Source of the DNA: Galactobacter sp. | GTDB lineage: Bacteria > Actinomycetota > Actinomycetes > Actinomycetales > Micrococcaceae | Assembly: GCA_022712075.1 (NCBI GenBank) | Contig: JALAHE010000322.1 | Location: 1-6,642, forward strand | Length of the DNA: 6,642 nucleotides | Reading direction: 5' to 3' | Shown here: positions 1-5,092 of the stretch, piece after piece | Layout of the letters: every line of letters starts with the position of its first letter | How positions within the stretch are numbered: position 1 is the stretch's first letter | The notes under the pieces: model-generated | The model's database searches: none | The model's input: only the letters and a program-made list of their open reading frames with translations | Told to the model about the DNA's origin: nothing | Translations under genes and position numbers: made by a program

Positions 1-309
1 GCCGTCGTCCGACACGGTCCAGCTTTCGGCCAGGCCGGGCGCCGGGGCGCCGGAGGCTCCGTCGAGGCCGAGAAGCGTGTCGTAGGCCTGGCGCACCACA
101 CGCTGGGCCTCGAGATCCGAGGCCTCCACGGGGTCCCAGCTGCCGGACGGTGCGGGGGTGAGCAGGCGCAGGCTGCGCTTGGCCTGCGTGGAGCTCGTGT
201 CGGTGGGGGAGGGCTCGGAGACCGTGCACCCGGCGAGGAGGAGGCCCAGGGTGCCCCCGACGCCAGCCAGGACGGCCCGGCGGGTGGGGGTGGCGGTGGC
301 CTGGTGCAT
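1..309 (-). CDS. ABC transporter substrate-binding lipoprotein, family 5 (partial, N-terminus only)
   Basis: These are the first 103 residues of a secreted solute-binding lipoprotein; the rest lies beyond base 1. The N-terminus has a twin-arginine-like TRRAVL (residues 9-14), a hydrophobic stretch and a lipobox LAGC with the lipidated Cys at 28, so it is probably a Tat-exported lipoprotein anchored to the outer face of the membrane. A Ser/Thr/Pro-rich linker follows. The mature domain then opens with LRLLTPAPSGSWDP and reaches PGLAESWTVSDDG (91-103), the hallmark start of family-5 (DppA/OppA-like) peptide-binding proteins. Such proteins capture peptides, or sometimes nickel or sugars, for an ABC importer; the ligand cannot be told from this fragment. 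The ATG start is supported by AGGAGG at 319-324, nine bases upstream. The gene begins 59 bp after tRNA-Leu with a hairpin and no visible promoter between. Confidence 0.87.
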   Translation of the reverse strand, partial: MHQATATPTRRAVLAGVGGTLGLLLAGCTVSEPSPTDTSSTQAKRSLRLLTPAPSGSWDPVEASDLEAQRVVRQAYDTLLGLDGASGAPAPGLAESWTVSDDG

Positions 310-329
310 CCCTGACGTCCTCCTGTGCT

Positions 330-356
330 CCGCGGCGGCGGGTGGTGCCGCCGCGG
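330..356 (-). terminator. GC-rich hairpin between tRNA-Leu and lipoprotein gene
   Basis: A perfect 10-bp inverted repeat (330-339 with 347-356) encloses a 7-nt loop. It starts 12 nt after the tRNA-Leu 3' end and finishes 5 nt before the lipoprotein Shine-Dalgarno site. There is no T-run after it. It may be a U-poor terminator, a 3' boundary for tRNA processing, or a structured leader affecting translation of the lipoprotein. The stem is seen in the sequence; the role is inferred. Confidence 0.5.
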
Positions 357-368
357 TGTGTCCTTCAG

Positions 369-450
<82 letters not shown>

Positions 451-473
451 GTGGGCCGGTGAGACCGAAAGGA

Positions 474-502
474 AGTCTAACCGGGCGGGGCCCGCAGCCA
501 GG
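474..502 (-). promoter_or_regulatory. possible tRNA-Leu promoter
   Basis: On the minus strand TAGACT (479-474) fits a -10 element. It is preceded at 17 bp by CCTGGC (502-497), or at 16 bp by CTGGCT, either of which is only a poor -35. The -10 lies 23 nt before the tRNA-Leu 5' end. A 7-bp inverted repeat (486-492 with 509-515), which could be a weak terminator for the upstream peroxiredoxin gene, overlaps the -35 region. The call rests mainly on the -10 and its position. Confidence 0.35.
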
Positions 503-536
503 GATCGAGGCCCCGGCCGCGCGCCGCAAGGAAACG

Positions 537-1022
537 TTACGAGGCGAGCCCGAGGTCGCGGCGCAGCTTGGCCACGTGGCCGGTGGCGCGCACGTTGTAC
601 TGGGCCAGCGCGAGCGTGCCGTCCGGGTTCACCACAAAGGTTGAACGGATGAGGCCCTCGTAGATGCGGCCGTAGTTCTTCTTCTCTCCCCAGGCGGCGT
701 AGGCCGAGGCCACGGCATGGTCCTCGTCGCTGAGCAGCTCGAAGGGCAGGCCCTCCTTGTCGGCAAAGGCGCGCAGCTTGGAGACAGGGTCGGGGGAAAG
801 GCCAACCACGGTGTAGCCGTCCGCCCTGAGCGAGGAGAGCGAGTCGCGGAAGTCGCAGGCCTCCTTGGTGCATCCGGGGGTGGAGGCGGCGGGGTAGAAG
901 TACACGATGACCTTGCCCTGCTGGCGCAGCTCCTTGAGGGAGACCTCGCGGCCGTCCTGGTTCGGCAGGGTGAAGTCGGGGGCGAGTGCGCCCGCGCTCA
1001 GGCGTTCGATGGGCTGGCTCAT
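537..1022 (-). CDS. bcp: thioredoxin-dependent thiol peroxidase (peroxiredoxin, Bcp/PrxQ type)
   Basis: A 161-residue cytosolic peroxidase that reduces hydrogen peroxide and organic or fatty-acid hydroperoxides and is recycled by thioredoxin. The thioredoxin-like fold is clear: APDFTLPNQDG (14-24), then VIVYFYPAASTPGCTKEAC. Cys51 is the peroxidatic cysteine in the TPGC motif, Cys56 is the resolving cysteine five residues on (the 2-Cys PrxQ pattern), and Arg126 in IRSTFVV is the catalytic arginine. GLSPDP (74-79) and LLSDED (96-101) are further family blocks. The length is normal for the family. The frame stays open to 1139, but the chosen ATG at 1022 begins the conserved region and has GAGGAG at 1029-1034, six bases upstream; the extra upstream residues would come from hairpin and tRNA sequence. 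The gene starts 82 bp after a tRNA-Lys gene with no clear promoter of its own. Confidence 0.96.
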   Translation of the reverse strand: MSQPIERLSAGALAPDFTLPNQDGREVSLKELRQQGKVIVYFYPAASTPGCTKEACDFRDSLSSLRADGYTVVGLSPDPVSKLRAFADKEGLPFELLSDEDHAVASAYAAWGEKKNYGRIYEGLIRSTFVVNPDGTLALAQYNVRATGHVAKLRRDLGLAS

Positions 1023-1068
1023 GCGATGCTCCTCGGCGTGACCGGGCGACGCGCGCCCCGGGTGCGGG

Positions 1069-1102
1069 GAAGGGCCCCGATCACGCATGATCGAGGCCCT
1101 TC
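1069..1102 (-). terminator. 15-bp hairpin between tRNA-Lys copy 1 and bcp
   Basis: Bases 1102-1088 and 1083-1069 (minus sense) form a 15-bp stem with one G-T wobble and a TGCG tetraloop. It begins two nt after the tRNA CCA. CCCCGCACC follows instead of a T-run, so if it terminates it does so without the classical U-tract. It could equally be a processing or stabilising element in the bcp leader, which starts translation 47 nt further on. The structure is seen; the function is inferred. Confidence 0.55.
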
Positions 1103-1104
1103 GG

Positions 1105-1180
1105 TGGTGCACCCCCCGGGACTTGAACCCGGAACCCATTGATTAAGAGTCAATTGCTCTGCCAATTGAGCTAGAGGTGC
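1105..1180 (-). tRNA. tRNA-Lys (anticodon CTT), copy 1
   Basis: A 76-nt tRNA with encoded CCA (1107-1105). The acceptor GCACCTC (1180-1174) pairs with GGGGTGC (1115-1109), including one T-G wobble, with discriminator A at 1108. The anticodon stem ATTGA/TCAAT encloses CTCTTAA with anticodon CTT at 1147-1145, decoding AAG. The T arm is CCGGG-TTCAAGT-CCCGG. It is identical at all 76 positions to the copy at 1346-1421, but the flanks differ immediately. Confidence 0.98.
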
Positions 1181-1232
1181 TTACCGCTGTTCAAACATTC
1201 ACTTTGTGGTGTCCGTTTGTTCAACGAGGAAC

Positions 1233-1261
1233 AGCTTACAGCCTCCGTTCCGGATCGCCAA
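1233..1261 (-). promoter_or_regulatory. promoter of tRNA-Lys copy 1
   Basis: On the minus strand TTGGCG (1261-1256) and TAAGCT (1238-1233) are separated by exactly 17 bp. The -10 ends 52 nt before the tRNA 5' end. The same layout (TTGGCA, 17 bp, TAAAGT, 53 nt) precedes copy 2, and the agreement supports both. It may also drive bcp by read-through. Confidence 0.55.
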
Positions 1262-1281
1262 AACGGGGAGCGGGCCGCTCC
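1260..1281 (-). terminator. possible second terminator downstream of tRNA-Lys copy 2
   Basis: GGAGCG (1281-1276) and CGCTCC (1272-1267) pair around a GCC loop. The sequence continues CCG and then TTTT at 1263-1260 on the minus strand. It lies 28 nt beyond the stronger hairpin at 1309-1340 and may act as a back-up. Its T-run overlaps the -35 of the next promoter. The 6-bp stem is short, so confidence is modest. Confidence 0.4.
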
Positions 1282-1308
1282 GAGACGAACAAAAGTTCAT
1301 CCCCAAGC

Positions 1309-1340
1309 AAAGACCCCCTCCGTTCCCGGAAGGGGTCTTT
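1309..1340 (-). terminator. intrinsic terminator of tRNA-Lys copy 2
   Basis: AAAGACCCC (1309-1317) pairs with GGGGTCTTT (1332-1340). A short inner stem (1319-1322 with 1327-1330) with a TTCC loop extends it past one mismatch. On the minus strand the stem ends in TTT and begins five nt after the tRNA-Lys CCA, the expected place for a tRNA terminator. The hairpin is nearly symmetric, but no plus-strand gene lies upstream to use it. Confidence 0.78.
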
Positions 1341-1345
1341 GGACT

Positions 1346-1421
1346 TGGTGCACCCCCCGGGACTTGAACCCGGAACCCATTGATTAAGAGTCAATTGCTC
1401 TGCCAATTGAGCTAGAGGTGC
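1346..1421 (-). tRNA. tRNA-Lys (anticodon CTT), copy 2
   Basis: A second tRNA-Lys, identical to copy 1 over all 76 nt including the encoded CCA (1348-1346); the anticodon CTT is at 1388-1386. It is displaced 241 bp upstream in the direction of transcription. It has its own promoter-like sequence and a strong terminator, so it is a separate transcription unit rather than part of a polycistronic tRNA operon. Confidence 0.98.
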
Positions 1422-1474
1422 GTGCTGTCTGCCGCGTTGATCGCCTTTGGCTCGGCGCGCTTTCGACTCGCATA

Positions 1475-1503
1475 ACTTTACCCGCCGGGCGCGATGATGC
1501 CAA
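1475..1503 (-). promoter_or_regulatory. promoter of tRNA-Lys copy 2
   Basis: The minus strand carries TTGGCA (1503-1498; 5 of 6 match to TTGACA), a 17-bp spacer, then TAAAGT (1480-1475). The -10 ends 53 nt before the tRNA 5' end, predicting a leader of about 46 nt to be removed by RNase P. It is the best sigma-70-type promoter match in the window. Confidence 0.65.
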
Positions 1504-1546
1504 ATCGGGGATTGCCCCTGTGGCGCAGTTCACCGCGTTCGGCCCG

Positions 1547-2026
1547 CTAGTTCGTCTCCTCCGCCGCCGAGGCCGCCGCCACGATGGAATCGAGGTGGTC
1601 CATGAAGCCCTCCAGGAAGGCGTGCAGCTCGCGGCAGTCATTCTCCTGGCGCAGCTGCACCTGGACCTTGACCCCGTCCTCGTGGAGGTACAGCGTGGGC
1701 GCGGGCGCCACGTCGAAGCGGAAGACCCGCCCGGTGCTCAGGCCAAACTCGTAGCCGGCTTCGCGCAGCTGGGCGAGGTGCGAGACGTTCGTGAGGTCGA
1801 TGCTCGTGGCCGGCTCCAGCGCAGCGTGGGTGCGCGGGTCAACGGGGGCCACGATCAGCTCCAGCGGCTGGGCACGGAAGCCGAGCACAAAGGAGCCGCC
1901 CGCGCCGGAGTCTCCGGAGGCGTACACGAGGTTGTAACCCCCGAAGTTGGGGATCTGTGAGTCGAAGGCCTCGTGCAGGCGTTCCTTGAGCAGGGCGTCG
2001 AGTTCCTCGTTCTGCCTGGGGTCCAT
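1547..2026 (-). CDS. uncharacterised 159-residue protein
   Basis: I do not recognise this family. The protein is soluble-looking, with no signal peptide or membrane segment. An acidic/basic N-terminal helix (NEELDALLKERLHEAF, residues 6-21) is followed by QIPNFGGYNLVYASGDSG, then alternating hydrophobic segments that read like beta strands (SFVLGF, LELIVAPVD, RVFRFDVAP, TLYLHEDGVKVQVQL), and a C-terminal helix ending in an Ala/Glu-rich tail. It has a single cysteine. Codon use matches its neighbours and the frame stays open throughout, so it is likely a real gene. The start is uncertain: ATG at 2026 has a weak AGGG at 2036-2039, while an in-frame GTG at 2035 would add three residues but has no better ribosome site. 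It lies downstream of ilvD on the same strand but beyond a terminator, so it is probably transcribed separately; I see no convincing promoter. A weak GGGG-CAAT-CCCC hairpin at 1507-1518 could end its transcript. Confidence 0.72.
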   Translation of the reverse strand: MDPRQNEELDALLKERLHEAFDSQIPNFGGYNLVYASGDSGAGGSFVLGFRAQPLELIVAPVDPRTHAALEPATSIDLTNVSHLAQLREAGYEFGLSTGRVFRFDVAPAPTLYLHEDGVKVQVQLRQENDCRELHAFLEGFMDHLDSIVAAASAAEETN

Positions 2027-2132
2027 GCGGCCCACCCTACGCGGAGGGGCCCACGCTGTGGTGGGGCTGGGGCGAAAACGTCATCCGTTCGAAACCAGCG
2101 CACCGCCGTGCCCGGCGGCGTGGACGCGAGCG

Positions 2133-2174
2133 AAAAACGTCAACGGCCGCCACCGCGAGTTGGCGGTGGCGGCC
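2133..2174 (-). terminator. ilvD terminator
   Basis: A perfect 12-bp inverted repeat (2145-2156 with 2163-2174) with a 6-nt loop lies 46 bp after the ilvD stop codon. On the minus strand it is followed by GTTTTT at 2138-2133. The stem is strong, and the T-run sits seven nt from the stem instead of adjoining it. The rest of the 194-bp gap between ilvD and the next gene shows no clear element. Confidence 0.72.
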
Positions 2175-2220
2175 GGAGGCGGGCCGTGGCCGGCGCACGC
2201 GGGGGCGCGCGCCGGGTGGC

Positions 2221-4101
2221 TCAGGCGTTTTGCGGGGACGTCATCCGGTAGAGGGCGTCGACGTCGCGCACGGCGCCCTTGTCGGCGCTCGTGGCCATGG
2301 CGGCGTAGGCGCGCAGTGCCGCGGAGACCTCACGCTCGCGGCCCACGGGGTGGTAGCCGGTCGTGGCCTCGAGGCGCTCGCGGCGCGCGTCCAGCTCGGC
2401 GTCGTCCACGAGCACCTTGATGGCGCGCGTGGGGATGTCGATGTGGATCAAGTCGCCGTCCTCGATGAGGGCGATCTCGCCGCCCGAGGCGGCCTCGGGG
2501 GAGATGTGACCGATGGAGAGGCCAGACGTGCCGCCGGAGAAGCGGCCATCCGTGATGAGCGCGCACTTCTTGCCGAGGCCGCGGCCCTTCAGGAAGGACG
2601 TGGGGTAGAGCATCTCCTGCATGCCGGGTCCGCCCTTGGGGCCCTCGTAGCGGATGACCACCACGTCGCCTTCCTTGACGGTCTTGTTCAGGATCTTCTC
2701 GACCGCCTCGTCCTGCGACTCGCAGACCACGGCCGGGCCCTCGAACGTCCAGATGGACTCGTCCACGCCGGCGGTCTTCACGACGCAGCCGTGGCGGGCG
2801 ATGTTGCCGTGCAGCACCGCGAGGCCGCCGTCCTTGGAGTAGGCATGCTCCACGGAGCGGATGCAACCGCCCTCGGCGTCGGTGTCGAGCGAGGTCCACT
2901 CGTTTGACTGGGAGAAGGCGGTGGAGGAGCGCACGCCGCCCGGGGCGGCATGCCAGAGGGCCTTGGCCTCCTCAGTAGCGGCGCCGCCGCGGATGTCCCA
3001 ATCGCTCAGCCAGGACTCGAAGGACTCCGAGTGCACGGTGTTCACGTTGGTGTGCAGCAGGCCGCCGCGGTGCAGCTCGCCCAGCAGGGCGGGGATGCCG
3101 CCGGCGCGGTGCACATCCTCCATGTAGTAGGTCTTGTCGTAGGCCACGTTCGGGGCCACCTTGGCCAGGCAGGGCACCTTGCGCGAGCGGGCGTCGATGT
3201 CGTGCAGGTCGTAGTCGACGCCTGCCTCGCGGGCGGCGGCCAGCAGGTGAAGGATCGTGTTGGTGGATCCGCCCATGGCCACGTCGAGGGCCATGGCGTT
3301 GTCGAAGGCCTCGTGGGTCGCGATCGAGCGCGGCAGCACCGAGGCGTCGTCGTTCTCGTAGTAGCGCTTCGTCAGCTCCACCACGGTGGAGCCTGCGCGC
3401 TCGTAGAGCGCCTTGCGGGCCGTGTGGGTGGCGAGCACCGAGCCGTTGCCGGGGAGCGAGAGGCCGATGGCCTCGGTGAGGCAGTTCATCGAGTTGGCGG
3501 TGAACATGCCGGAGCAGGAGCCGCACGTGGGGCAGGCGTTCTCCTCGATGAGGTTGATGTCCTCGTCAGAGATGGACTCGTCAACGGCGTCGGAGATGGC
3601 GTTCACGAGGTCGAGCGAGCGCACGGAGCCGTCGGTCAGGGTCACGCGGCCGGCCTCCATGGGACCGCCGGAGACAAACACCGTGGGGATGTTCAGGCGC
3701 ATGGCGGCCATGAGCATGCCGGGGGTGATCTTGTCGCAATTGGAGATGCAGACCAGGGCATCGGCGCAGTGAGCGTTGACCATGTACTCCACCGAGTCGG
3801 CGATCAGGTCGCGGCTCGGCAGCGAGTAGAGCATGCCGCCGTGACCCATGGCGATGCCGTCGTCCACCGCAATCGTATTGAATTCGCGGGCCACGCCGCC
3901 GGCGGCGTGAATCGCCTCGGAGACGATGCGGCCAACCGGCGCGAGGTGCGTGTGGCCGGGGACGAACTCCGTGAAGGAGTTGGCCACCGCGATGATCGGC
4001 TTGCCGATATCGGAGTTGGCGACGCCGGAGGCGCGCAGGAGGGCGCGGGCGCCCGCCATGTTGCGGCCGTGGGTGATGGTGCGGGAACGAAGCATGGGCA
4101 T
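2221..4101 (-). CDS. ilvD: dihydroxy-acid dehydratase
   Basis: A 626-residue IlvD/Edd-family enzyme that dehydrates 2,3-dihydroxy-isovalerate and 2,3-dihydroxy-3-methylvalerate to the 2-keto acids leading to valine, leucine (and pantothenate) and isoleucine. Visible family blocks are NSFTEFVPGHTHL (41-53), DDGIAMGHGGM (80-90), CISNCDKITPGM (118-129), CPTCGSCSGMFTANSMNC (190-207), the metal-ligand region KGGPGMQEMLYP (489-500) and ITDGRFSGGTSG (516-527) with catalytic Ser522. By family alignment Cys122 and Cys196 bind the Fe-S cluster and Asp81, Asp123 and Lys124 form the Mg site. The position that is Cys in short-form enzymes is PGH here, as in the long E. coli type (616 residues). ATG at 4101 is taken as the start, with a second ATG two codons later. 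No Shine-Dalgarno is visible; CATACT at 4108-4113 lies six nt upstream, so a leaderless mRNA is possible. It is not next to ilvBNC here and is divergent from an XRE regulator. Confidence 0.98.
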   Translation of the reverse strand: MPMLRSRTITHGRNMAGARALLRASGVANSDIGKPIIAVANSFTEFVPGHTHLAPVGRIVSEAIHAAGGVAREFNTIAVDDGIAMGHGGMLYSLPSRDLIADSVEYMVNAHCADALVCISNCDKITPGMLMAAMRLNIPTVFVSGGPMEAGRVTLTDGSVRSLDLVNAISDAVDESISDEDINLIEENACPTCGSCSGMFTANSMNCLTEAIGLSLPGNGSVLATHTARKALYERAGSTVVELTKRYYENDDASVLPRSIATHEAFDNAMALDVAMGGSTNTILHLLAAAREAGVDYDLHDIDARSRKVPCLAKVAPNVAYDKTYYMEDVHRAGGIPALLGELHRGGLLHTNVNTVHSESFESWLSDWDIRGGAATEEAKALWHAAPGGVRSSTAFSQSNEWTSLDTDAEGGCIRSVEHAYSKDGGLAVLHGNIARHGCVVKTAGVDESIWTFEGPAVVCESQDEAVEKILNKTVKEGDVVVIRYEGPKGGPGMQEMLYPTSFLKGRGLGKKCALITDGRFSGGTSGLSIGHISPEAASGGEIALIEDGDLIHIDIPTRAIKVLVDDAELDARRERLEATTGYHPVGREREVSAALRAYAAMATSADKGAVRDVDALYRMTSPQNA

Positions 4102-4107
4102 GCATCA

Positions 4108-4113
4108 AGTATG
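4108..4113 (-). promoter_or_regulatory. possible -10 element for a leaderless ilvD mRNA
   Basis: CATACT on the minus strand is followed by six bases and then the ilvD ATG, so a start site at the A of ATG would be at normal spacing. No good -35 is seen (CCCGGG at 17 bp). An alternative -10, TAGTAT at 4163-4158 inside the dyad, would give a leader of about 50 nt that still lacks a ribosome site. Confidence 0.35.
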
Positions 4114-4159
4114 GGGTGGCTCACGTCCGCCCGGGGTCCGTGGGCCGGACGCCGCTGAT

Positions 4160-4180
4160 ACTAGTAGTGAGAGTGCTAGT
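4160..4180. promoter_or_regulatory. candidate operator: 21-bp imperfect dyad
   Basis: ACTAG (4160-4164) and CTAGT (4176-4180) are inverted around 11 bp. Two further symmetric positions per arm agree, giving ACTAG-N-A-N-T-N3-A-N-T-N-CTAGT. It is the only clear dyad in the 87-bp divergent gap and ends nine bp before the regulator start. It overlaps candidate -10 elements on both strands (TAGTTT at 4177-4182 plus; TAGTAT at 4163-4158 minus). It is the natural binding site for the adjacent HTH protein, with autorepression and perhaps control of ilvD; that is inference. Confidence 0.55.
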
Positions 4181-4182
4181 TT
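4177..4182 (+). promoter_or_regulatory. possible -10 element of the HTH regulator
   Basis: TAGTTT is followed by six bases and then the GTG start at 4189, which fits a leaderless transcript. There is no Shine-Dalgarno before the GTG and no convincing -35 (GCTGAT-like sequence around 4154-4159). The element lies at the right edge of the dyad, so a protein bound there would block it. Confidence 0.35.
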
Positions 4183-4188
4183 TGGCGG

Positions 4189-5022
4189 GTGAGCAGTAAC
4201 GAGGCAGCGCGCAAGGAACTCGGGGCCTTCCTGCGCACCAAGCGCACCGCGGCGGATCGCGCGGACTACGAGCTTCCGCCCGTGGCCCGCGCCCGCACCA
4301 AGGGCCTGCGCCGCGAGGAGATCGCGTTCCTCTCCGGCGTCTCCGTCACCTGGTACACGTGGCTCGAGCAGGGCAGGGACATCAACCCCTCACGCCAGGT
4401 GATCGACGCCGTGGCGCTGAACCTGCGCCTGAGCCGCGCCGAGCACGACTACGTGCTCGGCCTCGTCGGCTTCTCGCCGAGCCCCCGCGTGGTCCCACTC
4501 GCCCCGGCGCCCGTGCCCCCGCACGTGCAACACCTCCTTGACGCCCTCGAGCCGGCGCCCGCCTTTGCCCTCACCCCGCACTGGGACATCGCCGCCTGGA
4601 ACCGCTCCTACGCGGGCCTCTTCCCCGGGGTACTCGCGGCGCCCGCGGAGGAGCGCAATCTGCTGCTCTTTGTCTTCACCGATGACTACGTGCGCGCCAT
4701 GCTCCCGGATTGGGAGCTCACGAGCCGGCAGTTCCTGGCCGAGTATCGGGCGGAGACCGGCTCACGGGTCGCCGGGCCGGCCCACGTTCGGCTCTTGGAG
4801 CACCTGCGCGGCGTGAGCGAGGACTTCTCCCGCGCGTGGGACGAGCACGCGGTGCTGCGCTTCGCCTCGCGCCAGCGCACCTTCCTGCACCCGGAGGCGG
4901 GGGAGCTCGACTTCGAGCAGCTCGGCCTGGTCCCGCAGGACGCACCGGAGCTCAGCGTCGTGGCCTACCTGCCGCGCGAGGGCACGGGAACGGCGGCGCG
5001 GCTGCCGCTCTTGATGCGCTGA
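4189..5022 (+). CDS. XRE-family HTH regulator with MmyB-like ligand-binding domain
   Basis: A 277-residue DNA-binding regulator. Residues about 10-95 form the helix-turn-helix domain: LGAFLRTKR, then KGLRREEIAFLSGVSVTWY and WLEQGRDINPSRQVIDAVA, the typical signature of this family. A Pro-rich linker (99-111) leads to the MmyB-like domain (about 112-277). Its recognisable blocks are ALTPHWDIAAWNRSYAGLFPG, RNLLLFVFTDDYVRAMLPDWE and FLHPEAGELDFEQLGL. This PAS-like domain has been seen with bound fatty acid in a structural-genomics protein; the ligand here is unknown. Family members usually sit beside, and are thought to repress, a divergent gene, often an oxidoreductase; here the neighbour is ilvD. 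The start is GTG at 4189, as nothing in frame further upstream resembles the family. There is no Shine-Dalgarno. The gene is convergent with the cardiolipin synthase gene, 70 bp apart. Confidence 0.93.
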   Translation: MSSNEAARKELGAFLRTKRTAADRADYELPPVARARTKGLRREEIAFLSGVSVTWYTWLEQGRDINPSRQVIDAVALNLRLSRAEHDYVLGLVGFSPSPRVVPLAPAPVPPHVQHLLDALEPAPAFALTPHWDIAAWNRSYAGLFPGVLAAPAEERNLLLFVFTDDYVRAMLPDWELTSRQFLAEYRAETGSRVAGPAHVRLLEHLRGVSEDFSRAWDEHAVLRFASRQRTFLHPEAGELDFEQLGLVPQDAPELSVVAYLPREGTGTAARLPLLMR

Positions 5023-5092
5023 GTCCCGGCGCAGGGGAGATGCCCGACGGCGGGTGGTCCAGTGGGAGAGAGCGGTCAGGACGGCCTCCCCG

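Noticed and set aside
1023..1139. N-terminal extension of the peroxiredoxin from the upstream GTG/ATG starts
   Set aside because: The added 39 residues would be encoded by the tRNA-Lys 3' end and the hairpin, and the good ribosome site is at the internal ATG at 1022.
1177..1383. Short plus-strand frames ending in the same VHPPGLEPGTH peptide (also at 717-1142)
   Set aside because: The repeated peptide is simply the translated antisense of the two identical tRNA-Lys genes.
1418..1960. Plus-strand open frame of 180 codons across tRNA-Lys and the small minus-strand gene
   Set aside because: It begins inside a tRNA and runs opposite a better coding frame; its composition is that of a shadow.
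2071..2250. Repeated 10-mer ACGTCATCCG near 2078 and 2239
   Set aside because: One copy codes for the C-terminus of IlvD, the flanks do not match and there is no further copy; chance is the simplest explanation.
2950..4158. Long plus-strand open frame of about 402 codons opposite ilvD
   Set aside because: It lies antisense to a definite ilvD gene. Its protein is a Val/Gly/His/Ala-rich low-complexity sequence typical of the frame opposite GC-rich codons, with no domain signature.
5023..5092. Possible bidirectional terminator between the convergent regulator and cls genes
   Set aside because: Only 4-bp hairpins (such as CCCG/CGGG) and a distant GGGGAG/CTCCCC pair are present, with no T-run, so I cannot support a terminator.
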